Assembly: GCF_016808095.1 (NCBI RefSeq)
Contig: NC_068977.1
Coordinates: 8,430,479 to 8,494,478 of the forward strand
DNA from: Vigna angularis
Lineage: Eukaryota; Streptophyta; Magnoliopsida; Fabales; Fabaceae
DNA: 64,000 bases
Direction: 5' to 3'
Within the stretch, counting starts at the first letter, position 1. Every line of letters starts with the position of its first letter. Below are positions 11,348 through 23,599 of the stretch, piece by piece. Below the pieces are notes generated by a model that was given only the letters and a program-made list of their open reading frames with translations, had not been told where the DNA came from and did no database searches. The position numbers were made by a program, and so were the translations under genes.

Positions 11348-11937
11348 TTCATTTATTTATATATATATTTATGTGAATTGGTTTTCAGCATGAGAAGGTG
11401 TCTCGTCTTCTTTCGAGGTACTTGGAGAGCCAGATGCTACCACCTGATCAGTTCCAACAGGGTATTTTTCCCATCATAGGATCAAGTTCTGCTGTAGCAC
11501 TTGGAAATCCACTGAACCAAGTGATTGGTGGAAGTTCAAGTCATGATCCAAATCTTGCTTTGCATATGATGGATGGTGGCCATAACTTATTTGCAAATGA
11601 AGGCATAGGAAAAACCCTTATGGCTAAGGTTGCTGCTACGGCAATGGATGAGCTAGTTAGGCCTCTTCGGATTAATGAGCCCTTTTGGATTAAGTCTTCA
11701 TCTCAAGATGGCAAGCTCTGTCTACTGCTTGAAAACTATCAAAAAATGTTCCCAAGGACCAAACATTTCAAAGGGCCTCGTGAATTTCAATTCCTTCGTT
11801 TCTGTCAACAAATTGAAGAAGGCCTGGTGATAGCAGATGTATCATTTGATTCCTTCCAGCAAAAACCCTCTATTTTTCAGTCTTGGAGACATCCCTCTGG
11901 ATGCTTGATCCAGGAACTGCCTAATGGGTGCTCCATG
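11097..11937 (+). pseudogene. HD-ZIP class IV (START-domain) transcription factor fragment
   Basis: Two exon-like blocks are joined by an intron holding a (TA)n tract. Block 1 (11097-11216) reads METLKSMLCPSCGGPACLEG-like, with the CPxCGGPA motif that follows the leucine zipper in HD-ZIP IV proteins, and ends at a GTTAGT donor. Block 2 (11389-11937, after a TTTTCAG acceptor) keeps the phase and encodes the START-domain edges AATAMDELVRPLRINEPFW and RHPSGCLIQELPNG, then meets another GTTAGT donor. The homeodomain and zipper exons upstream are missing. The middle of START is also missing: KHFKGP joins directly to REFQFLRFC, where the family has roughly 110-120 more residues. Later exons are not visible. 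I read it as a captured or decayed gene fragment, not a working regulator. Confidence 0.75.
11294..11338. repeat. (TA)n microsatellite
   Basis: Pure TA run inside the intron of the HD-ZIP fragment. Confidence 0.95.
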
Positions 11938-13035
11938 GTTAGTAATTTACATATTAGTGAAGTACATAAGATTGAAATACTCTACATGTTATTGAGAAAG
12001 ACGTTTAAATATAAAAGCAAATTTTAGAGGCCATTCTAGAAAGGATTGATTTATATACCTTGTTAAGATGAAGGCTTAACTGAGATAATATAAAAGCTGA
12101 TTTTTCTTCTAACTCCAAATAAATATTTCTAGCTAATATTCCTTTATTTTATGTATGCTTTATCATTTTGTGATCCCTGTAAAATTTTTCCTTCCAATTT
12201 CCAACCTTGCATAATTGATAGTAGAGCCATCAAAATGAGTTTTACTACACTAGCCAAAAGAATGTGATGAGATGTTTTAACGGCTATTTATATCATGTTT
12301 AAACACTAAAATAATACTTAAAGATCTTTGGGCTATTGCCAATGGGGTTTAGTTTATAACTTTTGTTTCATAAATTCTTTACTGGAAGTGCTTAATTGCT
12401 TTTACATTGCCTGCTGCCCCAAAATCTGTAAAGAATTTGATAACAGATTTTTCTATGAACATATTTCCAAACAAATCAATTCTTTTAAAATCAGTCTCTT
12501 CAAAATCAAGTCTATCCTAATCCAAAACAAAGAGACTATAAATTGTTGAGAAACCTAATACCTAAATGTGAAGATGCAAATTCCATCAATATGGTTTCCT
12601 TGCTTTTGAATAACTCATTTTATTTTAGTTTTATTTGCTATGAAAATATTTTGATAACTTGTAGAAATATTTTAAGTTATAATACTTTACAATATTTTGG
12701 AAGTATTTGTAACTTTGGTAAAAGTTGTACGTTTATGTATATACAACCTAATGTTTCAAAGATTGTTAGACAATGTAACATATGAATTGATTTGTTTTGG
12801 ATTTGTTGGTAAAAATATGACAGATTTCTAAATATTTATCATAATTGGTTCACATGTTATGATAGATGATAAAAAAATATGTCATAGTAAGTTGGATTTA
12901 CTATGACAAGTAATTCGAAAATATGTCAAGTGAGTTGGACTTATTATGACAGGTTTGACTCTCGTAACAATGATGTCAGAACATTTGTCATAAAAAGTCC
13001 ATTTTACCTATCATAAAAAGTCATCTGCACTATGA

Positions 13036-14075
13036 TTTAATACTTGACCCTTTGTCTAAATAGGCATGAGTATGAGCCTTATGACCTAATAACCCGTTTA
13101 TTTAATGTGATGGTAGCCAATTTTGGCTAAGTTATATTGTACGTGGTTCGTCATTATCTTTGGCAGGTGATACACAGTAATGGTAGGAAGCATGCAGCTC
13201 CTAACAAGTGTCAGTTAGGTACCGATAGGCGACAATAAGTTCTAAGGGTAAGAACATGGTCCTCGACAAGAGACACACACTCATCAGCAAGCAACACTTA
13301 ATCTTTAAACAGAGCACACGACAATTGGCATGCAACATTCAACATGTGGTACATGAGACACATGTCTTTTAATAGTTAGTTTTCACGCTTCGACAAATAG
13401 ATATTGACCTTTGGTGAGCAATTCTCAATCTTCAGTATGTAGTTATTAACTAGTAGGTAATACTTAGTCATCGACAAGTGACACTTAACATTTAATAAGT
13501 ACATTCAACGCTTGGTTGACAGAGTAAGTTGTCTTAAGAGTTAATAAAGTCGAAGGTTTTCGATCATATACAAATACAAAATTAAATTATTAGTATTATT
13601 AATGTTATTACTATTTAGTTATTATTATTATTATCATTGTTTTTTTTATTAATATTATTATCGAGTTATTATTATTATTAATAAAATAATAAATTGGAAC
13701 ACTTATAAAAAATCGAATTGATATTAGAAAGAGAAGGAAAAACTTATTTTGTTCAATAATTCAATTGGATAAAAAGGTAGATTTCAACCTTAAGAGTTCT
13801 ACAATATTTTCTAATCGATATTTAAACAAATGGATAAAAAGTTAAATATTTAAGAGAAAAAATAGAGGTGAAGAGGTTCTTTCTATAAAAACAATGTCTT
13901 TTGTAAAAATAAACTCTATTTAACTAATTTATATTTATATTAAAACTTTTAATAATAAAATAATCAAATATATTTTACAAAAGTTCTATTTCATTAAAAG
14001 AATTTTTAAGATCTTACACGTTAATGCCGTTTGCTAAAAGAATGTTTTACAGATTTCAATATTTAAAATATCAAA

Positions 14076-14122
<47 letters not shown>

Positions 14123-15155
14123 TTAAAGATGAAACACGATTTTTAAAAGTAATTCACAAAAAAATTGCAAATTTAACTGTTATGGTTGATATAATTATTT
14201 TATTAGTCAAGATCCAATAATAATTATTAGGTTTAATACCCAATTTTGTTCCCAGTTTGGTTCGGAAATCTCAATTTAGTCTCTCTTTATAAAACTAATT
14301 GTAATGGATCCTTACTTGTAATTATGTGAGTCAAATTAATCCCTTCCGTTAAATATAGGCAAACGGAGTTAATGGGCTGATGATGTGGCAGTAGTCACTG
14401 GTTAGGTGTCTAACACGTAATTGTGTGCGTGCTTACGTGGTGTTAGGGCAACTGATTTTAAAATTGGGTTTTGATTAGAAATTGGGTTTATTTAATTGTG
14501 TGCGTCCTCCGTCCTCTGTCACCCACGGCCATGCCTCAAACTTTTTTATATCATATTTATCAAATCATTTATATATTTTTAGGTTTAAATAATTTTTTTT
14601 TTCTATTTTTGTTGACTTTATCCACCGTGAAAATCATTAAATTTGGATGTTTAATATGGTCTCAATTTTAGTAATTTATATTTAATTTGCTTATTTTTCA
14701 TAATATTTTATAAATTGTTAACGACACATTGTAGATATTGGTAGTGTTTGAATGAACAGTTTAATTTTTGTTTATGTGGCCCGTTCAACACAATGTAAGT
14801 TGAAATTTGGTTAATAGCAAGCTCCCATATGGTATCTCATCTTTGTTCAACCTCCATTGCAGCACTTAAAAGAGAAAAAACAAGACCAGAAAACACAGTT
14901 GTGACAAGGATCCAAGTGCAGTGGTGGCTTTCGTGCATATGGTTGATTTGTGGTGGAGTGAATCTATGCGTGGAGATTAGTAGTTCAAAAGGATTTATTA
15001 TTTTACTGATGGAAGATGCTTGAGGAGAAGACCGTACAAGCGACGTGAACTCTTCTTCGAAGCTTCCTCTAGAGATGAACGCAACGGAAATGACAAATAA
15101 CACTCGAAGGAGAGGGAAGAAAACTCTAATTGGACCAAAAGTGAGATCGAACTCA
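13036..15155. other. Intergenic DNA with repeat-like blocks
   Basis: 14230-14460 (ggtttaatacccaattttgt onwards, with 'AATTTAGTCTCTC' and 'CCTTCCGTTAA' phrases) resembles a dispersed non-coding plant repeat that I cannot name. 14080-14119 is a (TA)n run. The small open frames at 14829-15103 have no recognisable domain. No gene supported. Confidence 0.4.
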
Positions 15156-15160
15156 CTACA

Positions 15161-17772
15161 TGTGAAACCCTAAATATTTAACACACTAAATCCCACACTC
15201 TAATCACCATTAAAAGCACCTTGACACGTCAAAACCCTCTCACACCCACTCTGCATGCGTTTGCCAAGTGTCACGGCTGGAACGTTCTAATAACGGTAGT
15301 GGAAGACAAGTGGCATGATGAGAGCGGACGTTCGTCCTATGTGGGAAGGGAAATCACCCTCTGCATACGTTGACGCCATCTGTCACGTCAGAAGCTTCTA
15401 AAAGTTGTAGTGGAAACCAGGTGGCAGTACGGGAATGCATGGCCGTTTGACGTGGGAGAGAAAATGATTTCTCTGAAAACATTTTCCCATCTTTCCCTGT
15501 ATTCACCTTCTTCCTCACGAAACCCTTGCTCTTCTTTTCTCCATCTTCTCTCTAAACCTCCTTCATCTTCTCTCTAAGATAACTTACCATCATCTCCTCC
15601 GATCCCATTTTAGATACCGTGGAAACATGCCCTGCACCGTGAGCATCGTTCTGAACCGAATAGAACTGAGATCTGAACTGGTAAGTTCTCGTCTCTGGAT
15701 ATTCGTCCCTTTTGTTTTTACGAACCCAATTCGGGTTGCATGCGTGGGTTATAGATCTAAACTGTTATGATTTTTGGTGTGTTAGATTAAGTAGAAGTTG
15801 TGGAGTGATTCTTTGGGTAGAAAGCTGTGTGAGAACGAGCGAAACCATTGCATTTGGAAGTGCACTGCTGATCCAGGTAAGGGAAGCTTTAGTAATTTAA
15901 TGGATACTGTATAATATGTGTGAAAGCATGAAGTGTATTGGATGTGTGAAATTCCTGATGCTTGACTGAGTTTGAACGAACCTTGTTGTACTGGTTTGGT
16001 ATGAATGATATTGTATGAACTGTATGTGGAGATTTAAACGTATGAATTTGAAAATGGATGATTTCTGTAAGATATGTATGATAATATGAATTTTGTAATG
16101 TATGAGATTTAGGGTGGGAATAAATTATAACGTATGAATCGTATGAAAAATGTGAGATTGTTGTAGATGAGAAATCTGGAAAATATAAGAGTCCTTACTT
16201 TGATAAAATACGCTCGTCCTTGTACGGTCATATACCGTTCGGTTTCTCTGAAATTGATTTAGAGTGAAATTATTTCATTTGGAAAGGATTCTGTCTTAGA
16301 ACGAGCGTCCCTATTTGAAATGCTAATTGAGCGTTCGTCTTAAGTAGCGCTCAGTCTTACACTGAGCGTTCGTCCCAATAACGATCGATTTTATTAAACG
16401 TTCGTCTTAAGTAGCGCTCGGTCTTATATCGAGCGTTCGTCTTAATAGTGTTCAGTCATCAACTGAGCGTTCGTCCAAATGGACTCTCGGTCTTGTATCG
16501 AGCGTTCGTCCTAAGTGGTGCTCGGTCTTAGACCGAACGCTCGTCCAAAAGGTGTAAATGATAAGTAGCGCTCGGTCCTATACCGAACGCTCGTTCTTTC
16601 CGTACATTTTAACGAGCGAGAAATAGCGTTCGTCCTGAATTTAAATTAGCGTTCGTCCTGAATTTAAATTAGCGTTCGTCCTGAATTTAAATTAGCGTTC
16701 GTCCTGAATTTAAATTAGCGTTCGTCCTGAATTTAAATTAGCGTTCGTCCTGAATTTAAATTAGCGTTCGTCCTGAATTTAAATTAGCGTTCGTCCTGAA
16801 TTTAAATAGCGTTCGTTCTGTACTTAAATAGCGTTCGTCCATACAGTTAATTAACGTTCGTCTTCTTAGGGAAGTGTAACTAAGAATGAAAATGTGATGT
16901 TGAGGGAAGTATAAAATGTGCGAACCTTATATGAGATGAAATTATGATTTTGGAATTTGAACGAGCGTTCCAAGGAGGAACGTCTCTCTGATTTGAATAT
17001 GATGAGTCGTATAGTATGACCATGGTAAAATTACTGATGGCTGTTCATCCTGATATTCCGTGAGTGCTCGTCCTCACTTAGAGGGGAGTAGGTCATGTGT
17101 GGGAATGGCAGGAGGCCCTAGCCTTATTGAGTACTTTGAGGCTGATAGGGTTAACCTCGGTTGGCAGCTGATGAGTGTTCCAGTTACTACACCACCCGAG
17201 TGAACGAACGCCTGTAGTTACATGGATTCATACAGTCCGGACGGTCGTTATTTATGAGAGTTGGATAATTTATTCTATTCTGATTCATTGATGTATGTCT
17301 TGTGTGTTAATTTCTTATGTTAAATTGTATGTGAGCTGTATGAATTAAATTACCTAAGCTTACCCTTGCAATTCCTTGTGTTGTCTACTGGTTATGTACG
17401 TCCGTCTTGTCAATGCAATGATCATCCGTTGTGGATGTGAGCAGATGGAGAGGCGCCACTTGAAGATATGCTGGAAGAAGAAAATTTGGAGGACGCCAAT
17501 CTGGTGGAAGTGGAGGTTAAAGCCGAGCCTTAGTGCGCTCGTTAAGTTTTAGTCTTTGGTTTATCTGTATAGTTTTTTTTTTGGGGACGTTCGGTTATTT
17601 ATTTTGTAAAACCGTTCGTCCTGAATCTTGTATATTTTGGAAAATTTTACTGAACCTGGTATCCGTTTAGCGTTCGGCTTTAATAGCTGATTTTAGTTAA
17701 GACTGCACTGTTTAACTCTGTAAATGTGATTAGTTCTAATTAATGGTAATTACTATTTATTGGGATGTTACA
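15161..17772 (+). mobile_element. Solo LTR 1 (Ty3/gypsy-type, 2612 bp)
   Basis: It begins TGTGAAACCC and ends GGGATGTTACA, flanked by the perfect 5-bp duplication CTACA (15156-15160 and 17773-17777). The terminal GGGATGTTACA and an internal block near 17414-17445 match the LTRs of the full element at 44.4-54.0 kb in reverse orientation. No internal retrotransposon sequence is left, so it is a solo LTR made by LTR-LTR recombination. It is rich in GCGTTCGTCC and GCTCGGTCTT motifs. Confidence 0.9.
16626..16851 (+). repeat. 23-bp tandem array inside solo LTR 1
   Basis: Eight regular copies start at 16626, 16649, 16672, 16695, 16718, 16741, 16764 and 16787, each reading GCGTTCGTCCTGAATTTAAA plus three bases. 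Two diverged copies follow. It is not found in the other four LTR loci of the window. Confidence 0.92.
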
Positions 17773-20700
17773 CTACAACTCAAGGATCTAGGATTTGAAC
17801 GGTAGAAAATCCTAAAAACATTAATGAACCATAGAATGGTGAAGAAACCCTAATCTAAACTGATTAATCGGTAGGAACAAGTGATTGTACGGTGGAAAGG
17901 TGATAATCGAAGAATCAATCGGTAGGAAGTGAAAATAGACAAAGAAGAAAGCTTTTAATTAGTGAAATTGGAGGGAAATGGTGAAAAAAAAGGGAAAACC
18001 TAAGTGAAGGATGAAGATGTTCAGTGAAAATGGAAGAAGAGTGAATGAGGATAATGAATCTGTGAAGAAATGATGATTACCTTAAGGACGAGAGTCTCGC
18101 GAGGTAGCGAGAAGCTGGAGACGTGAATGAAGGCTCTCTGAAGCGCGAGAGAGAAAACAAAGCACATGAAGCTGTGAATGAAGCTTCACAAGTTTGAGAA
18201 TGCGTTGTGAAAAGTGAAGACGTGGAAAGCTGACGCGTGCTAAGGTAATGAAGATGTGATAGCTACTGAGGCGCAGAGCAACTGAAGATGTGGCAGTAGA
18301 GGAGTGGTTTAGTTGGAGAAGAGAGAAAGCTATGGAAGCATCATGGAGAAAATGGAAAAATGAGAGAATGGAGGAGTGTGCTCGAAAGGTATCTAGAGGC
18401 GGATCCCTATGACTCTCTAGCCTAGCTTTTAAGAGAGAATTAATTTTGGATTTCAGAAATCTAATTCTCATTCATTTCAAAAGTCATTAATACAATGGTG
18501 GAGATGGATATTTATAGTAACTCATGCTCCATAAAAGCTAAAATGCATATAAAATAAAGTGTAAAAGAAATACAAGAGGACAATGAGGAAAGTTTATCAG
18601 ACAGTATTTCATCATTTGCGATTTAGGGCTTGCTCACGATGTTGATGGAGGCGTGATTCAGGTGATGAACATGGTGGCTGAAAGCATGAAGACGTTGTGG
18701 TGGTTCTAGTGAAAAGAGATGAAGGTTGCATGAGTTGTTGGAGACATAGTGACTGATGGTGGTGGCTAGGGTTTCTGATGTGTTGGAAGGTTAAAGATGA
18801 TGATGTGACAACATCATATTGGTCAGATTTGTGTGTGGTGGATAGATATCATGTGGCGACTTTCTATTTGTCATATTCAAACTCACATTGTGTTGAATAG
18901 GACATGCAAGCAAAAATTGAACAACTCATTCAAATACTATCATTATGTACAATTTATCGTTAACAATTTAAACAATATCATAAAAAAGAATCAAATTAAC
19001 GTAAATTATCAAAATTAAAATCACTGAAAAAAAAGAATTTTATATTGAACAAAATCAATAGAGAAAAAAAGGATAAAAAGTGTACTTAATTTTTTTATTT
19101 CTCACAATCTTTCTTTTTAGAAAGATAATTCGAGAAAGAATGACTAAATAAATCTAGGAGATAATAAAAAATAAAGTATTGTTATTCTTTTAAGGAATTT
19201 GAAAAATGAAAAATTAGAAAGTAAAATTTATAAAAGTTTATGAATGATTTAATGGATGTGAAACAAAAAAATGTTTTAATAAATTCAAATATAAAATTAT
19301 AATTTTGTCTTTATTATTAAATAATATAAACAATGTATTTAGTTAATGATTATCTTTAAATTTTAGAAATGTAATTCTTATAATAAATTGTTAATAAAAT
19401 TAATGTGACTTTTTGAAAATAATTTTAATTAAATATTATATTGTAATAAAATAAAATTATTATAAATCAATTATTATTGTGATTAATATTTTTATTATGG
19501 GTATTTATAAAATTTTGAACATCCTAAAAAATAAGTAAAATAAGTTATGAAAAAAAAATCTAAATCTTTGCATAGAAACAATAAAAATTAAATTAAATTA
19601 TAGCAATGAAGAAAAAATTAAATTATATGTTAATAATTGACTTTCTATCCAAATTCTCCTTTTCTTCTCTTTCAAATTGTTGCAAGTCGCTAGAAGAAAA
19701 ACAAAAGTATCAAATCATTTATCACATATAATAAATATCCTGAAAAAAAATATTAATTGAAACAACGTTATTTATGAAGATGAAGTGTAGAAAATGAATT
19801 TGAGTGAATTTTAAAAAAATTAATTATAAAAATACAACATTAATCTATATAATCTCATTTTTATCTTTAATTTTTCTAAATCCACTCATTGTTATTCTTG
19901 AAATTGATCCTTTACATCCAAAGACAAGCCATTTTCCAAAATAGAAAAGATAGACTAACAAGGTAGGCAATTTAATACTTATAATTCTGGGAAGAAAAAG
20001 AGCGTCTAGTTGTATATCCTACAATTCAACCCCTTTCCTCGATGTCATAAATCATAATAATTCCTTAACCGCGTCAAGTTCCTTATTATTTCTCTTTCCT
20101 TCATAATAGGACAAGACACGCCACATAAATTCTAATTGCACATACGTCATCCCTTCCTTGCACTTTCCTAATGAGAAACCTACCATTTCCTTTCTTCACA
20201 CTCTAATTCTCTAACCTTCCCACCCCAACATACCCTAATTCCTTCACCTTCAATCACACCATTCAACCTTCATAAATCCTCTCATACCAATCTCATTCAA
20301 TCATATCCAATCCAATCCAATTCCTCTCTTCCCTATCCTATGCAAAATCATATCCCAATAAAACCATTCTCCTTGTCAAAACCCCTTCTCCAACAACTCA
20401 TTCAAAATTCCAAAATACCCAACAACTCCACCAATTTAGTGTCACAATAATCACTCTTTGTTGCTTAACCAATTCTCCTTACCAAAATCATATCTTCTCT
20501 AGAGCTTGTTCACTTGTAAAAACTCCTTTTTTTCATTTAAGTGAATTTGTTTTATCTTAAAATCATATTTTTATAATAGATTACAATAATATACTATTAT
20601 ACAATTAATCAATTATAAAAAACACCAAACTTTCAAACAAACGCTTACTTATATCAAATTTAAAAATTCAAGTTAAGCTTCCGAATATTGTCCTTATTAT

Positions 20701-20801
20701 AATTTTGCAAGAAGGTTTCTAATAATTAGTTTTTCTTTAAAACTAAAATATTAACAAAATAATATTATATTGCAAGCATAGATTTAGTCAACAACCTAGA
20801 A
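17773..20801. other. Spacer between solo LTR 1 and gene C
   Basis: 17780-18560 has the character of a decayed LTR on the minus strand: TATAAATA at 18509-18516, then a leader running towards lower coordinates. I could not find borders. 19000-19900 is AT-rich. 20140-20480 is strikingly pyrimidine-rich on the plus strand, just upstream of gene C. No convincing TATA box was seen close to the gene C start. The 129-codon minus-strand frame at 18082-18471 has no known domain. Confidence 0.4.
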
Positions 20802-22994
20802 ATGTTGAAAAAACTTAGACGCAAGGTTAGCACAGCCTTCACAAGTGGCCCTAAGAAAGGGTCCAAACCCTATAAAAACCCACCACCACCATCACCTGCA
20901 TCTCCATTACCTCTTCCATTACTGTCAACAAAAACAAAAACAATGTCTCATACTAGAAAACATTCTCCTTTTCTGTTTCCGCATGTTGATTCCTCTGTTG
21001 TTCCTGATCCCTCCAATTTGTTCTCCCCTAACCTTCTCTCAAATCCACTCCCCACCAACTCTTTCTTCCAAAACTTTACCCTGAAAAATGGTGATCAACC
21101 CGAGTATATTCACCCTTACCTCATCAAACCCTCAAACTTTTCTCTCTCGCTTTCATACCCATCTCGCTTCTTTAACCCCTCCTTCACATACCAGGTCTTC
21201 AACCCTGATCTCACCATTTCTTCCTCTCAAAAATCCCACCTTTCCCATTTCAACCACACCATCTCTTCCCACAATGATCTCAGTGTCACTTTGGACATCC
21301 CTTCTTCCAATTTGAGGTTTTTCCTTGTTAGGGGCAGCCCCTTTTTGACATTCTCTGTGACTCAACCGACCCCTCTTTCCATCACCACTATCCACGCCAT
21401 TCTCTCCTTTTCCTCCAGTGATTCCCTAACCAAGCACACTTTTCACCTCAACAATGGCCAGACTTGGATTTTGTATGCTTCTTCGCCGATTAGGTTGAGT
21501 CATGGGCTTTCTGAGATCACTTCTGATGCGTTTTCTGGCATAATTAGGATTGCCCTGTTGCCTGATTCTGATTGCAAGCATGAGGCTGTGCTTGACAGGT
21601 TCAGTTCCTGTTACCCTGTTAGTGGTGAGGCTGTGTTTTCCAGGCCATTTTGTGTGGAGTATAAGTGGGAGAAGAAAGGGTGGGGTGATTTGTTGATGTT
21701 GGCTCACCCTCTCCATCTTCAGCTTTTGGCTGATGGTGGTTGTGAAGATGTTAATGTTTTGAGTGATTTTAAGTATGGGAGCATTGATGGGGACCTTGTT
21801 GGGATTGTTGGTGATTCATGGAGTTTGAAAACTGATCCTGTTTCTGTGACTTGGCACTCTATCAGGGGTGTGAGAGAAGAATCCCGGGATGAGATTGTTT
21901 CGGCGCTTGTAAATGATGTTGAGGGGCTGAATTCATCCGCAATAACAACGAATTCGTCGTATTTTTATGGGAAACTGATTGCAAGGGCTGCAAGGTTGGC
22001 TTTGATAGCTGAAGAGATGTGTTTTCTTGATGTGATTCCTAAGGTTAGGAAGTATTTGAAGGAAACCATTGAGCCGTGGCTGGAGGGGACTTTCAGTGGG
22101 AATGGATTCCTGTATGATAGGAAATGGGGTGGGATTGTTACCAAACAAGGGTCCACTGATGCTGGTGCTGATTTTGGGTTTGGAATTTACAATGATCACC
22201 ATTATCATTTGGGATACTTTGTTTATGGAATTGCAGTGCTTGCAAAGATTGATCCAGTGTGGGGTAGAAAGTATAAGCCTCAAGCCTATTCTCTCATGGC
22301 AGATTTTATGACATTGAGCAGAAGATCAAACTCGAACTACACAAGACTAAGGTGTTTTGACCTTTATAAATTACACTCATGGGCTGGAGGGTTAACTGAG
22401 TTTGCAGATGGAAGGAATCAGGAGAGTACCAGTGAAGCTGTTAATGCATACTATTCTGCTGCATTGATGGGTCTGGCGTATGGTGACACACATCTTGTTG
22501 CAACTGGATCAACGCTCACAGCATTGGAGATTCATGCAGCTCAAATGTGGTGGCATGTGAGACAGGGAGATAATCTCTATGGTGAAGATTTTGAGAGGCA
22601 AAACAAGGTAGTTGGTGTTCTGTGGGCTAACAAGAGGGACAGTGGACTATGGTTTGCGCCTCCTGAGTGGAAAGAATGTCGGCTTGGGATTCAACTGTTG
22701 CCGTTACTGCCCATTTCTGAAGTGTTGTTTTCCAATGTTGATTTTGCGAAGGATCTTGTGGAGTGGACATTGCCAGCCTTGAACAGGGAAGGTGTTGGAG
22801 AAGGATGGAAGGGGTTTGTTTATGCACTGCAGGGAATTTATGACTATGAAGGTGCATTGCAGAGGATAAGAAGCTTAAATGGATTTGATGATGGAAACTC
22901 ATTGACTAATCTCTTGTGGTGGATTCACAGCAGAAGTGATGAAGAGGAATATGGTCATGGAAAACACTGCTGGTTTGGTCATTACTGCCACTAG
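20802..22994 (+). CDS. GH81 endo-1,3-beta-glucanase, gene C (long form)
   Basis: An intronless 730-residue protein. The head MLKKLRRKVSTAF (1-13) is strongly basic and is followed by a proline-rich linker (27-39). The GH81 part runs about 56-710: VPDPSNLF, PLPTNSFFQN (83-92), IHPYLIKP, YNDHHYHLGY (463-472) and GRNQESTSEAV (537-547). The predicted catalytic residues are Asp465, Glu541 and Glu545. The protein closes with an acidic spacer and the tail KHCWFGHYCH (721-730). No classical signal peptide is seen, because the N-terminus is charged rather than hydrophobic. The first ATG is chosen since the head is conserved in gene D. However, Met48 (20943) lies exactly where genes A and B start, so a second, short product is possible. 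An AATAAA follows the stop by about 60 bp. The role should be beta-1,3-glucan hydrolysis or binding. Confidence 0.95.
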   Translation: MLKKLRRKVSTAFTSGPKKGSKPYKNPPPPSPASPLPLPLLSTKTKTMSHTRKHSPFLFPHVDSSVVPDPSNLFSPNLLSNPLPTNSFFQNFTLKNGDQPEYIHPYLIKPSNFSLSLSYPSRFFNPSFTYQVFNPDLTISSSQKSHLSHFNHTISSHNDLSVTLDIPSSNLRFFLVRGSPFLTFSVTQPTPLSITTIHAILSFSSSDSLTKHTFHLNNGQTWILYASSPIRLSHGLSEITSDAFSGIIRIALLPDSDCKHEAVLDRFSSCYPVSGEAVFSRPFCVEYKWEKKGWGDLLMLAHPLHLQLLADGGCEDVNVLSDFKYGSIDGDLVGIVGDSWSLKTDPVSVTWHSIRGVREESRDEIVSALVNDVEGLNSSAITTNSSYFYGKLIARAARLALIAEEMCFLDVIPKVRKYLKETIEPWLEGTFSGNGFLYDRKWGGIVTKQGSTDAGADFGFGIYNDHHYHLGYFVYGIAVLAKIDPVWGRKYKPQAYSLMADFMTLSRRSNSNYTRLRCFDLYKLHSWAGGLTEFADGRNQESTSEAVNAYYSAALMGLAYGDTHLVATGSTLTALEIHAAQMWWHVRQGDNLYGEDFERQNKVVGVLWANKRDSGLWFAPPEWKECRLGIQLLPLLPISEVLFSNVDFAKDLVEWTLPALNREGVGEGWKGFVYALQGIYDYEGALQRIRSLNGFDDGNSLTNLLWWIHSRSDEEEYGHGKHCWFGHYCH

Positions 22995-23055
22995 TATTGT
23001 TTATGATTTTCAGCTATTCAGAAAGAAATTATGATAGTTTCTTACATTGTACATG

Positions 23056-23061
23056 AATAAA
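23056..23061 (+). terminator. Candidate poly(A) signal of gene C
   Basis: AATAAA about 60 bp after the stop, in a T/A-rich 3' context with TTGTACATGAATAAATTT. Confidence 0.5.
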
Positions 23062-23479
23062 TTTCTGTGTATGGTTGATATTTGTTTGTTACAGTTTCTA
23101 TTTGGTAAAATCTGTGTGTTGTGTGGACTTAGCAATCATTCTCTGCCATCCCTGTCATGAGGACATATGGTTTAAGCTCTTTAGTTTTAGCCTAGCATCT
23201 TGCCTTCACTTTTCTATTGTGATGTTTTTTGCATTTCAATTTTGAAAAGTTCAGGAAGCTGTTAGCTGATGAATGCACTCTATAGTCTAAACTCGAATGA
23301 TGCACAGATACAATCCTACAAGTATCTGATACGTATATAAGATACAACACAATATGCAATGCATATTGCAAAATATTTAACAAATTCTTAAAAACATTAA
23401 TATTGTGTGAATATAAATTAAAATCAAATACATTCATTTTTATCAAGATAAAGTTATAAATTATTCTTAAAGTATTATT

Positions 23480-23597
<118 letters not shown>

Positions 23598-23599
23598 GG

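Larger units (their letters stand above)
9183..13035. mobile_element. Possible DNA transposon bounded by palindromic subterminal motifs
   Basis: Both edges of this interval (9183-9440 and 12840-13035) carry many copies, in both directions, of a motif like ACTTGTCATARTAAGT. Examples are at 9220, 9290, 9391, 9415, 12870, 12890, 12914, 12991 and 13006. Dense subterminal motif copies in both orientations are characteristic of CACTA/En-Spm elements. The left edge string caatagtaaaaaaaatgg resembles a mutated CACTA terminus. I found no matching right terminus and no target duplication, so borders and class are tentative. It encloses the HD-ZIP IV fragment. Confidence 0.35.

Noticed and set aside
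13031..13040. CACTA terminus at the string gcactatgat
   Set aside because: It lies near the right motif cluster but faces the wrong way for a right-hand end, and no duplication pairs it with the left edge.
16626..16851. CRISPR-like array
   Set aside because: The 23-bp copies are head to tail with no spacers, inside a plant LTR.
18082..18471. 129-codon minus-strand frame
   Set aside because: It lies in DNA that looks like a decayed LTR leader. The composition is Ser/Leu/His/Arg-rich and I recognise no motif.
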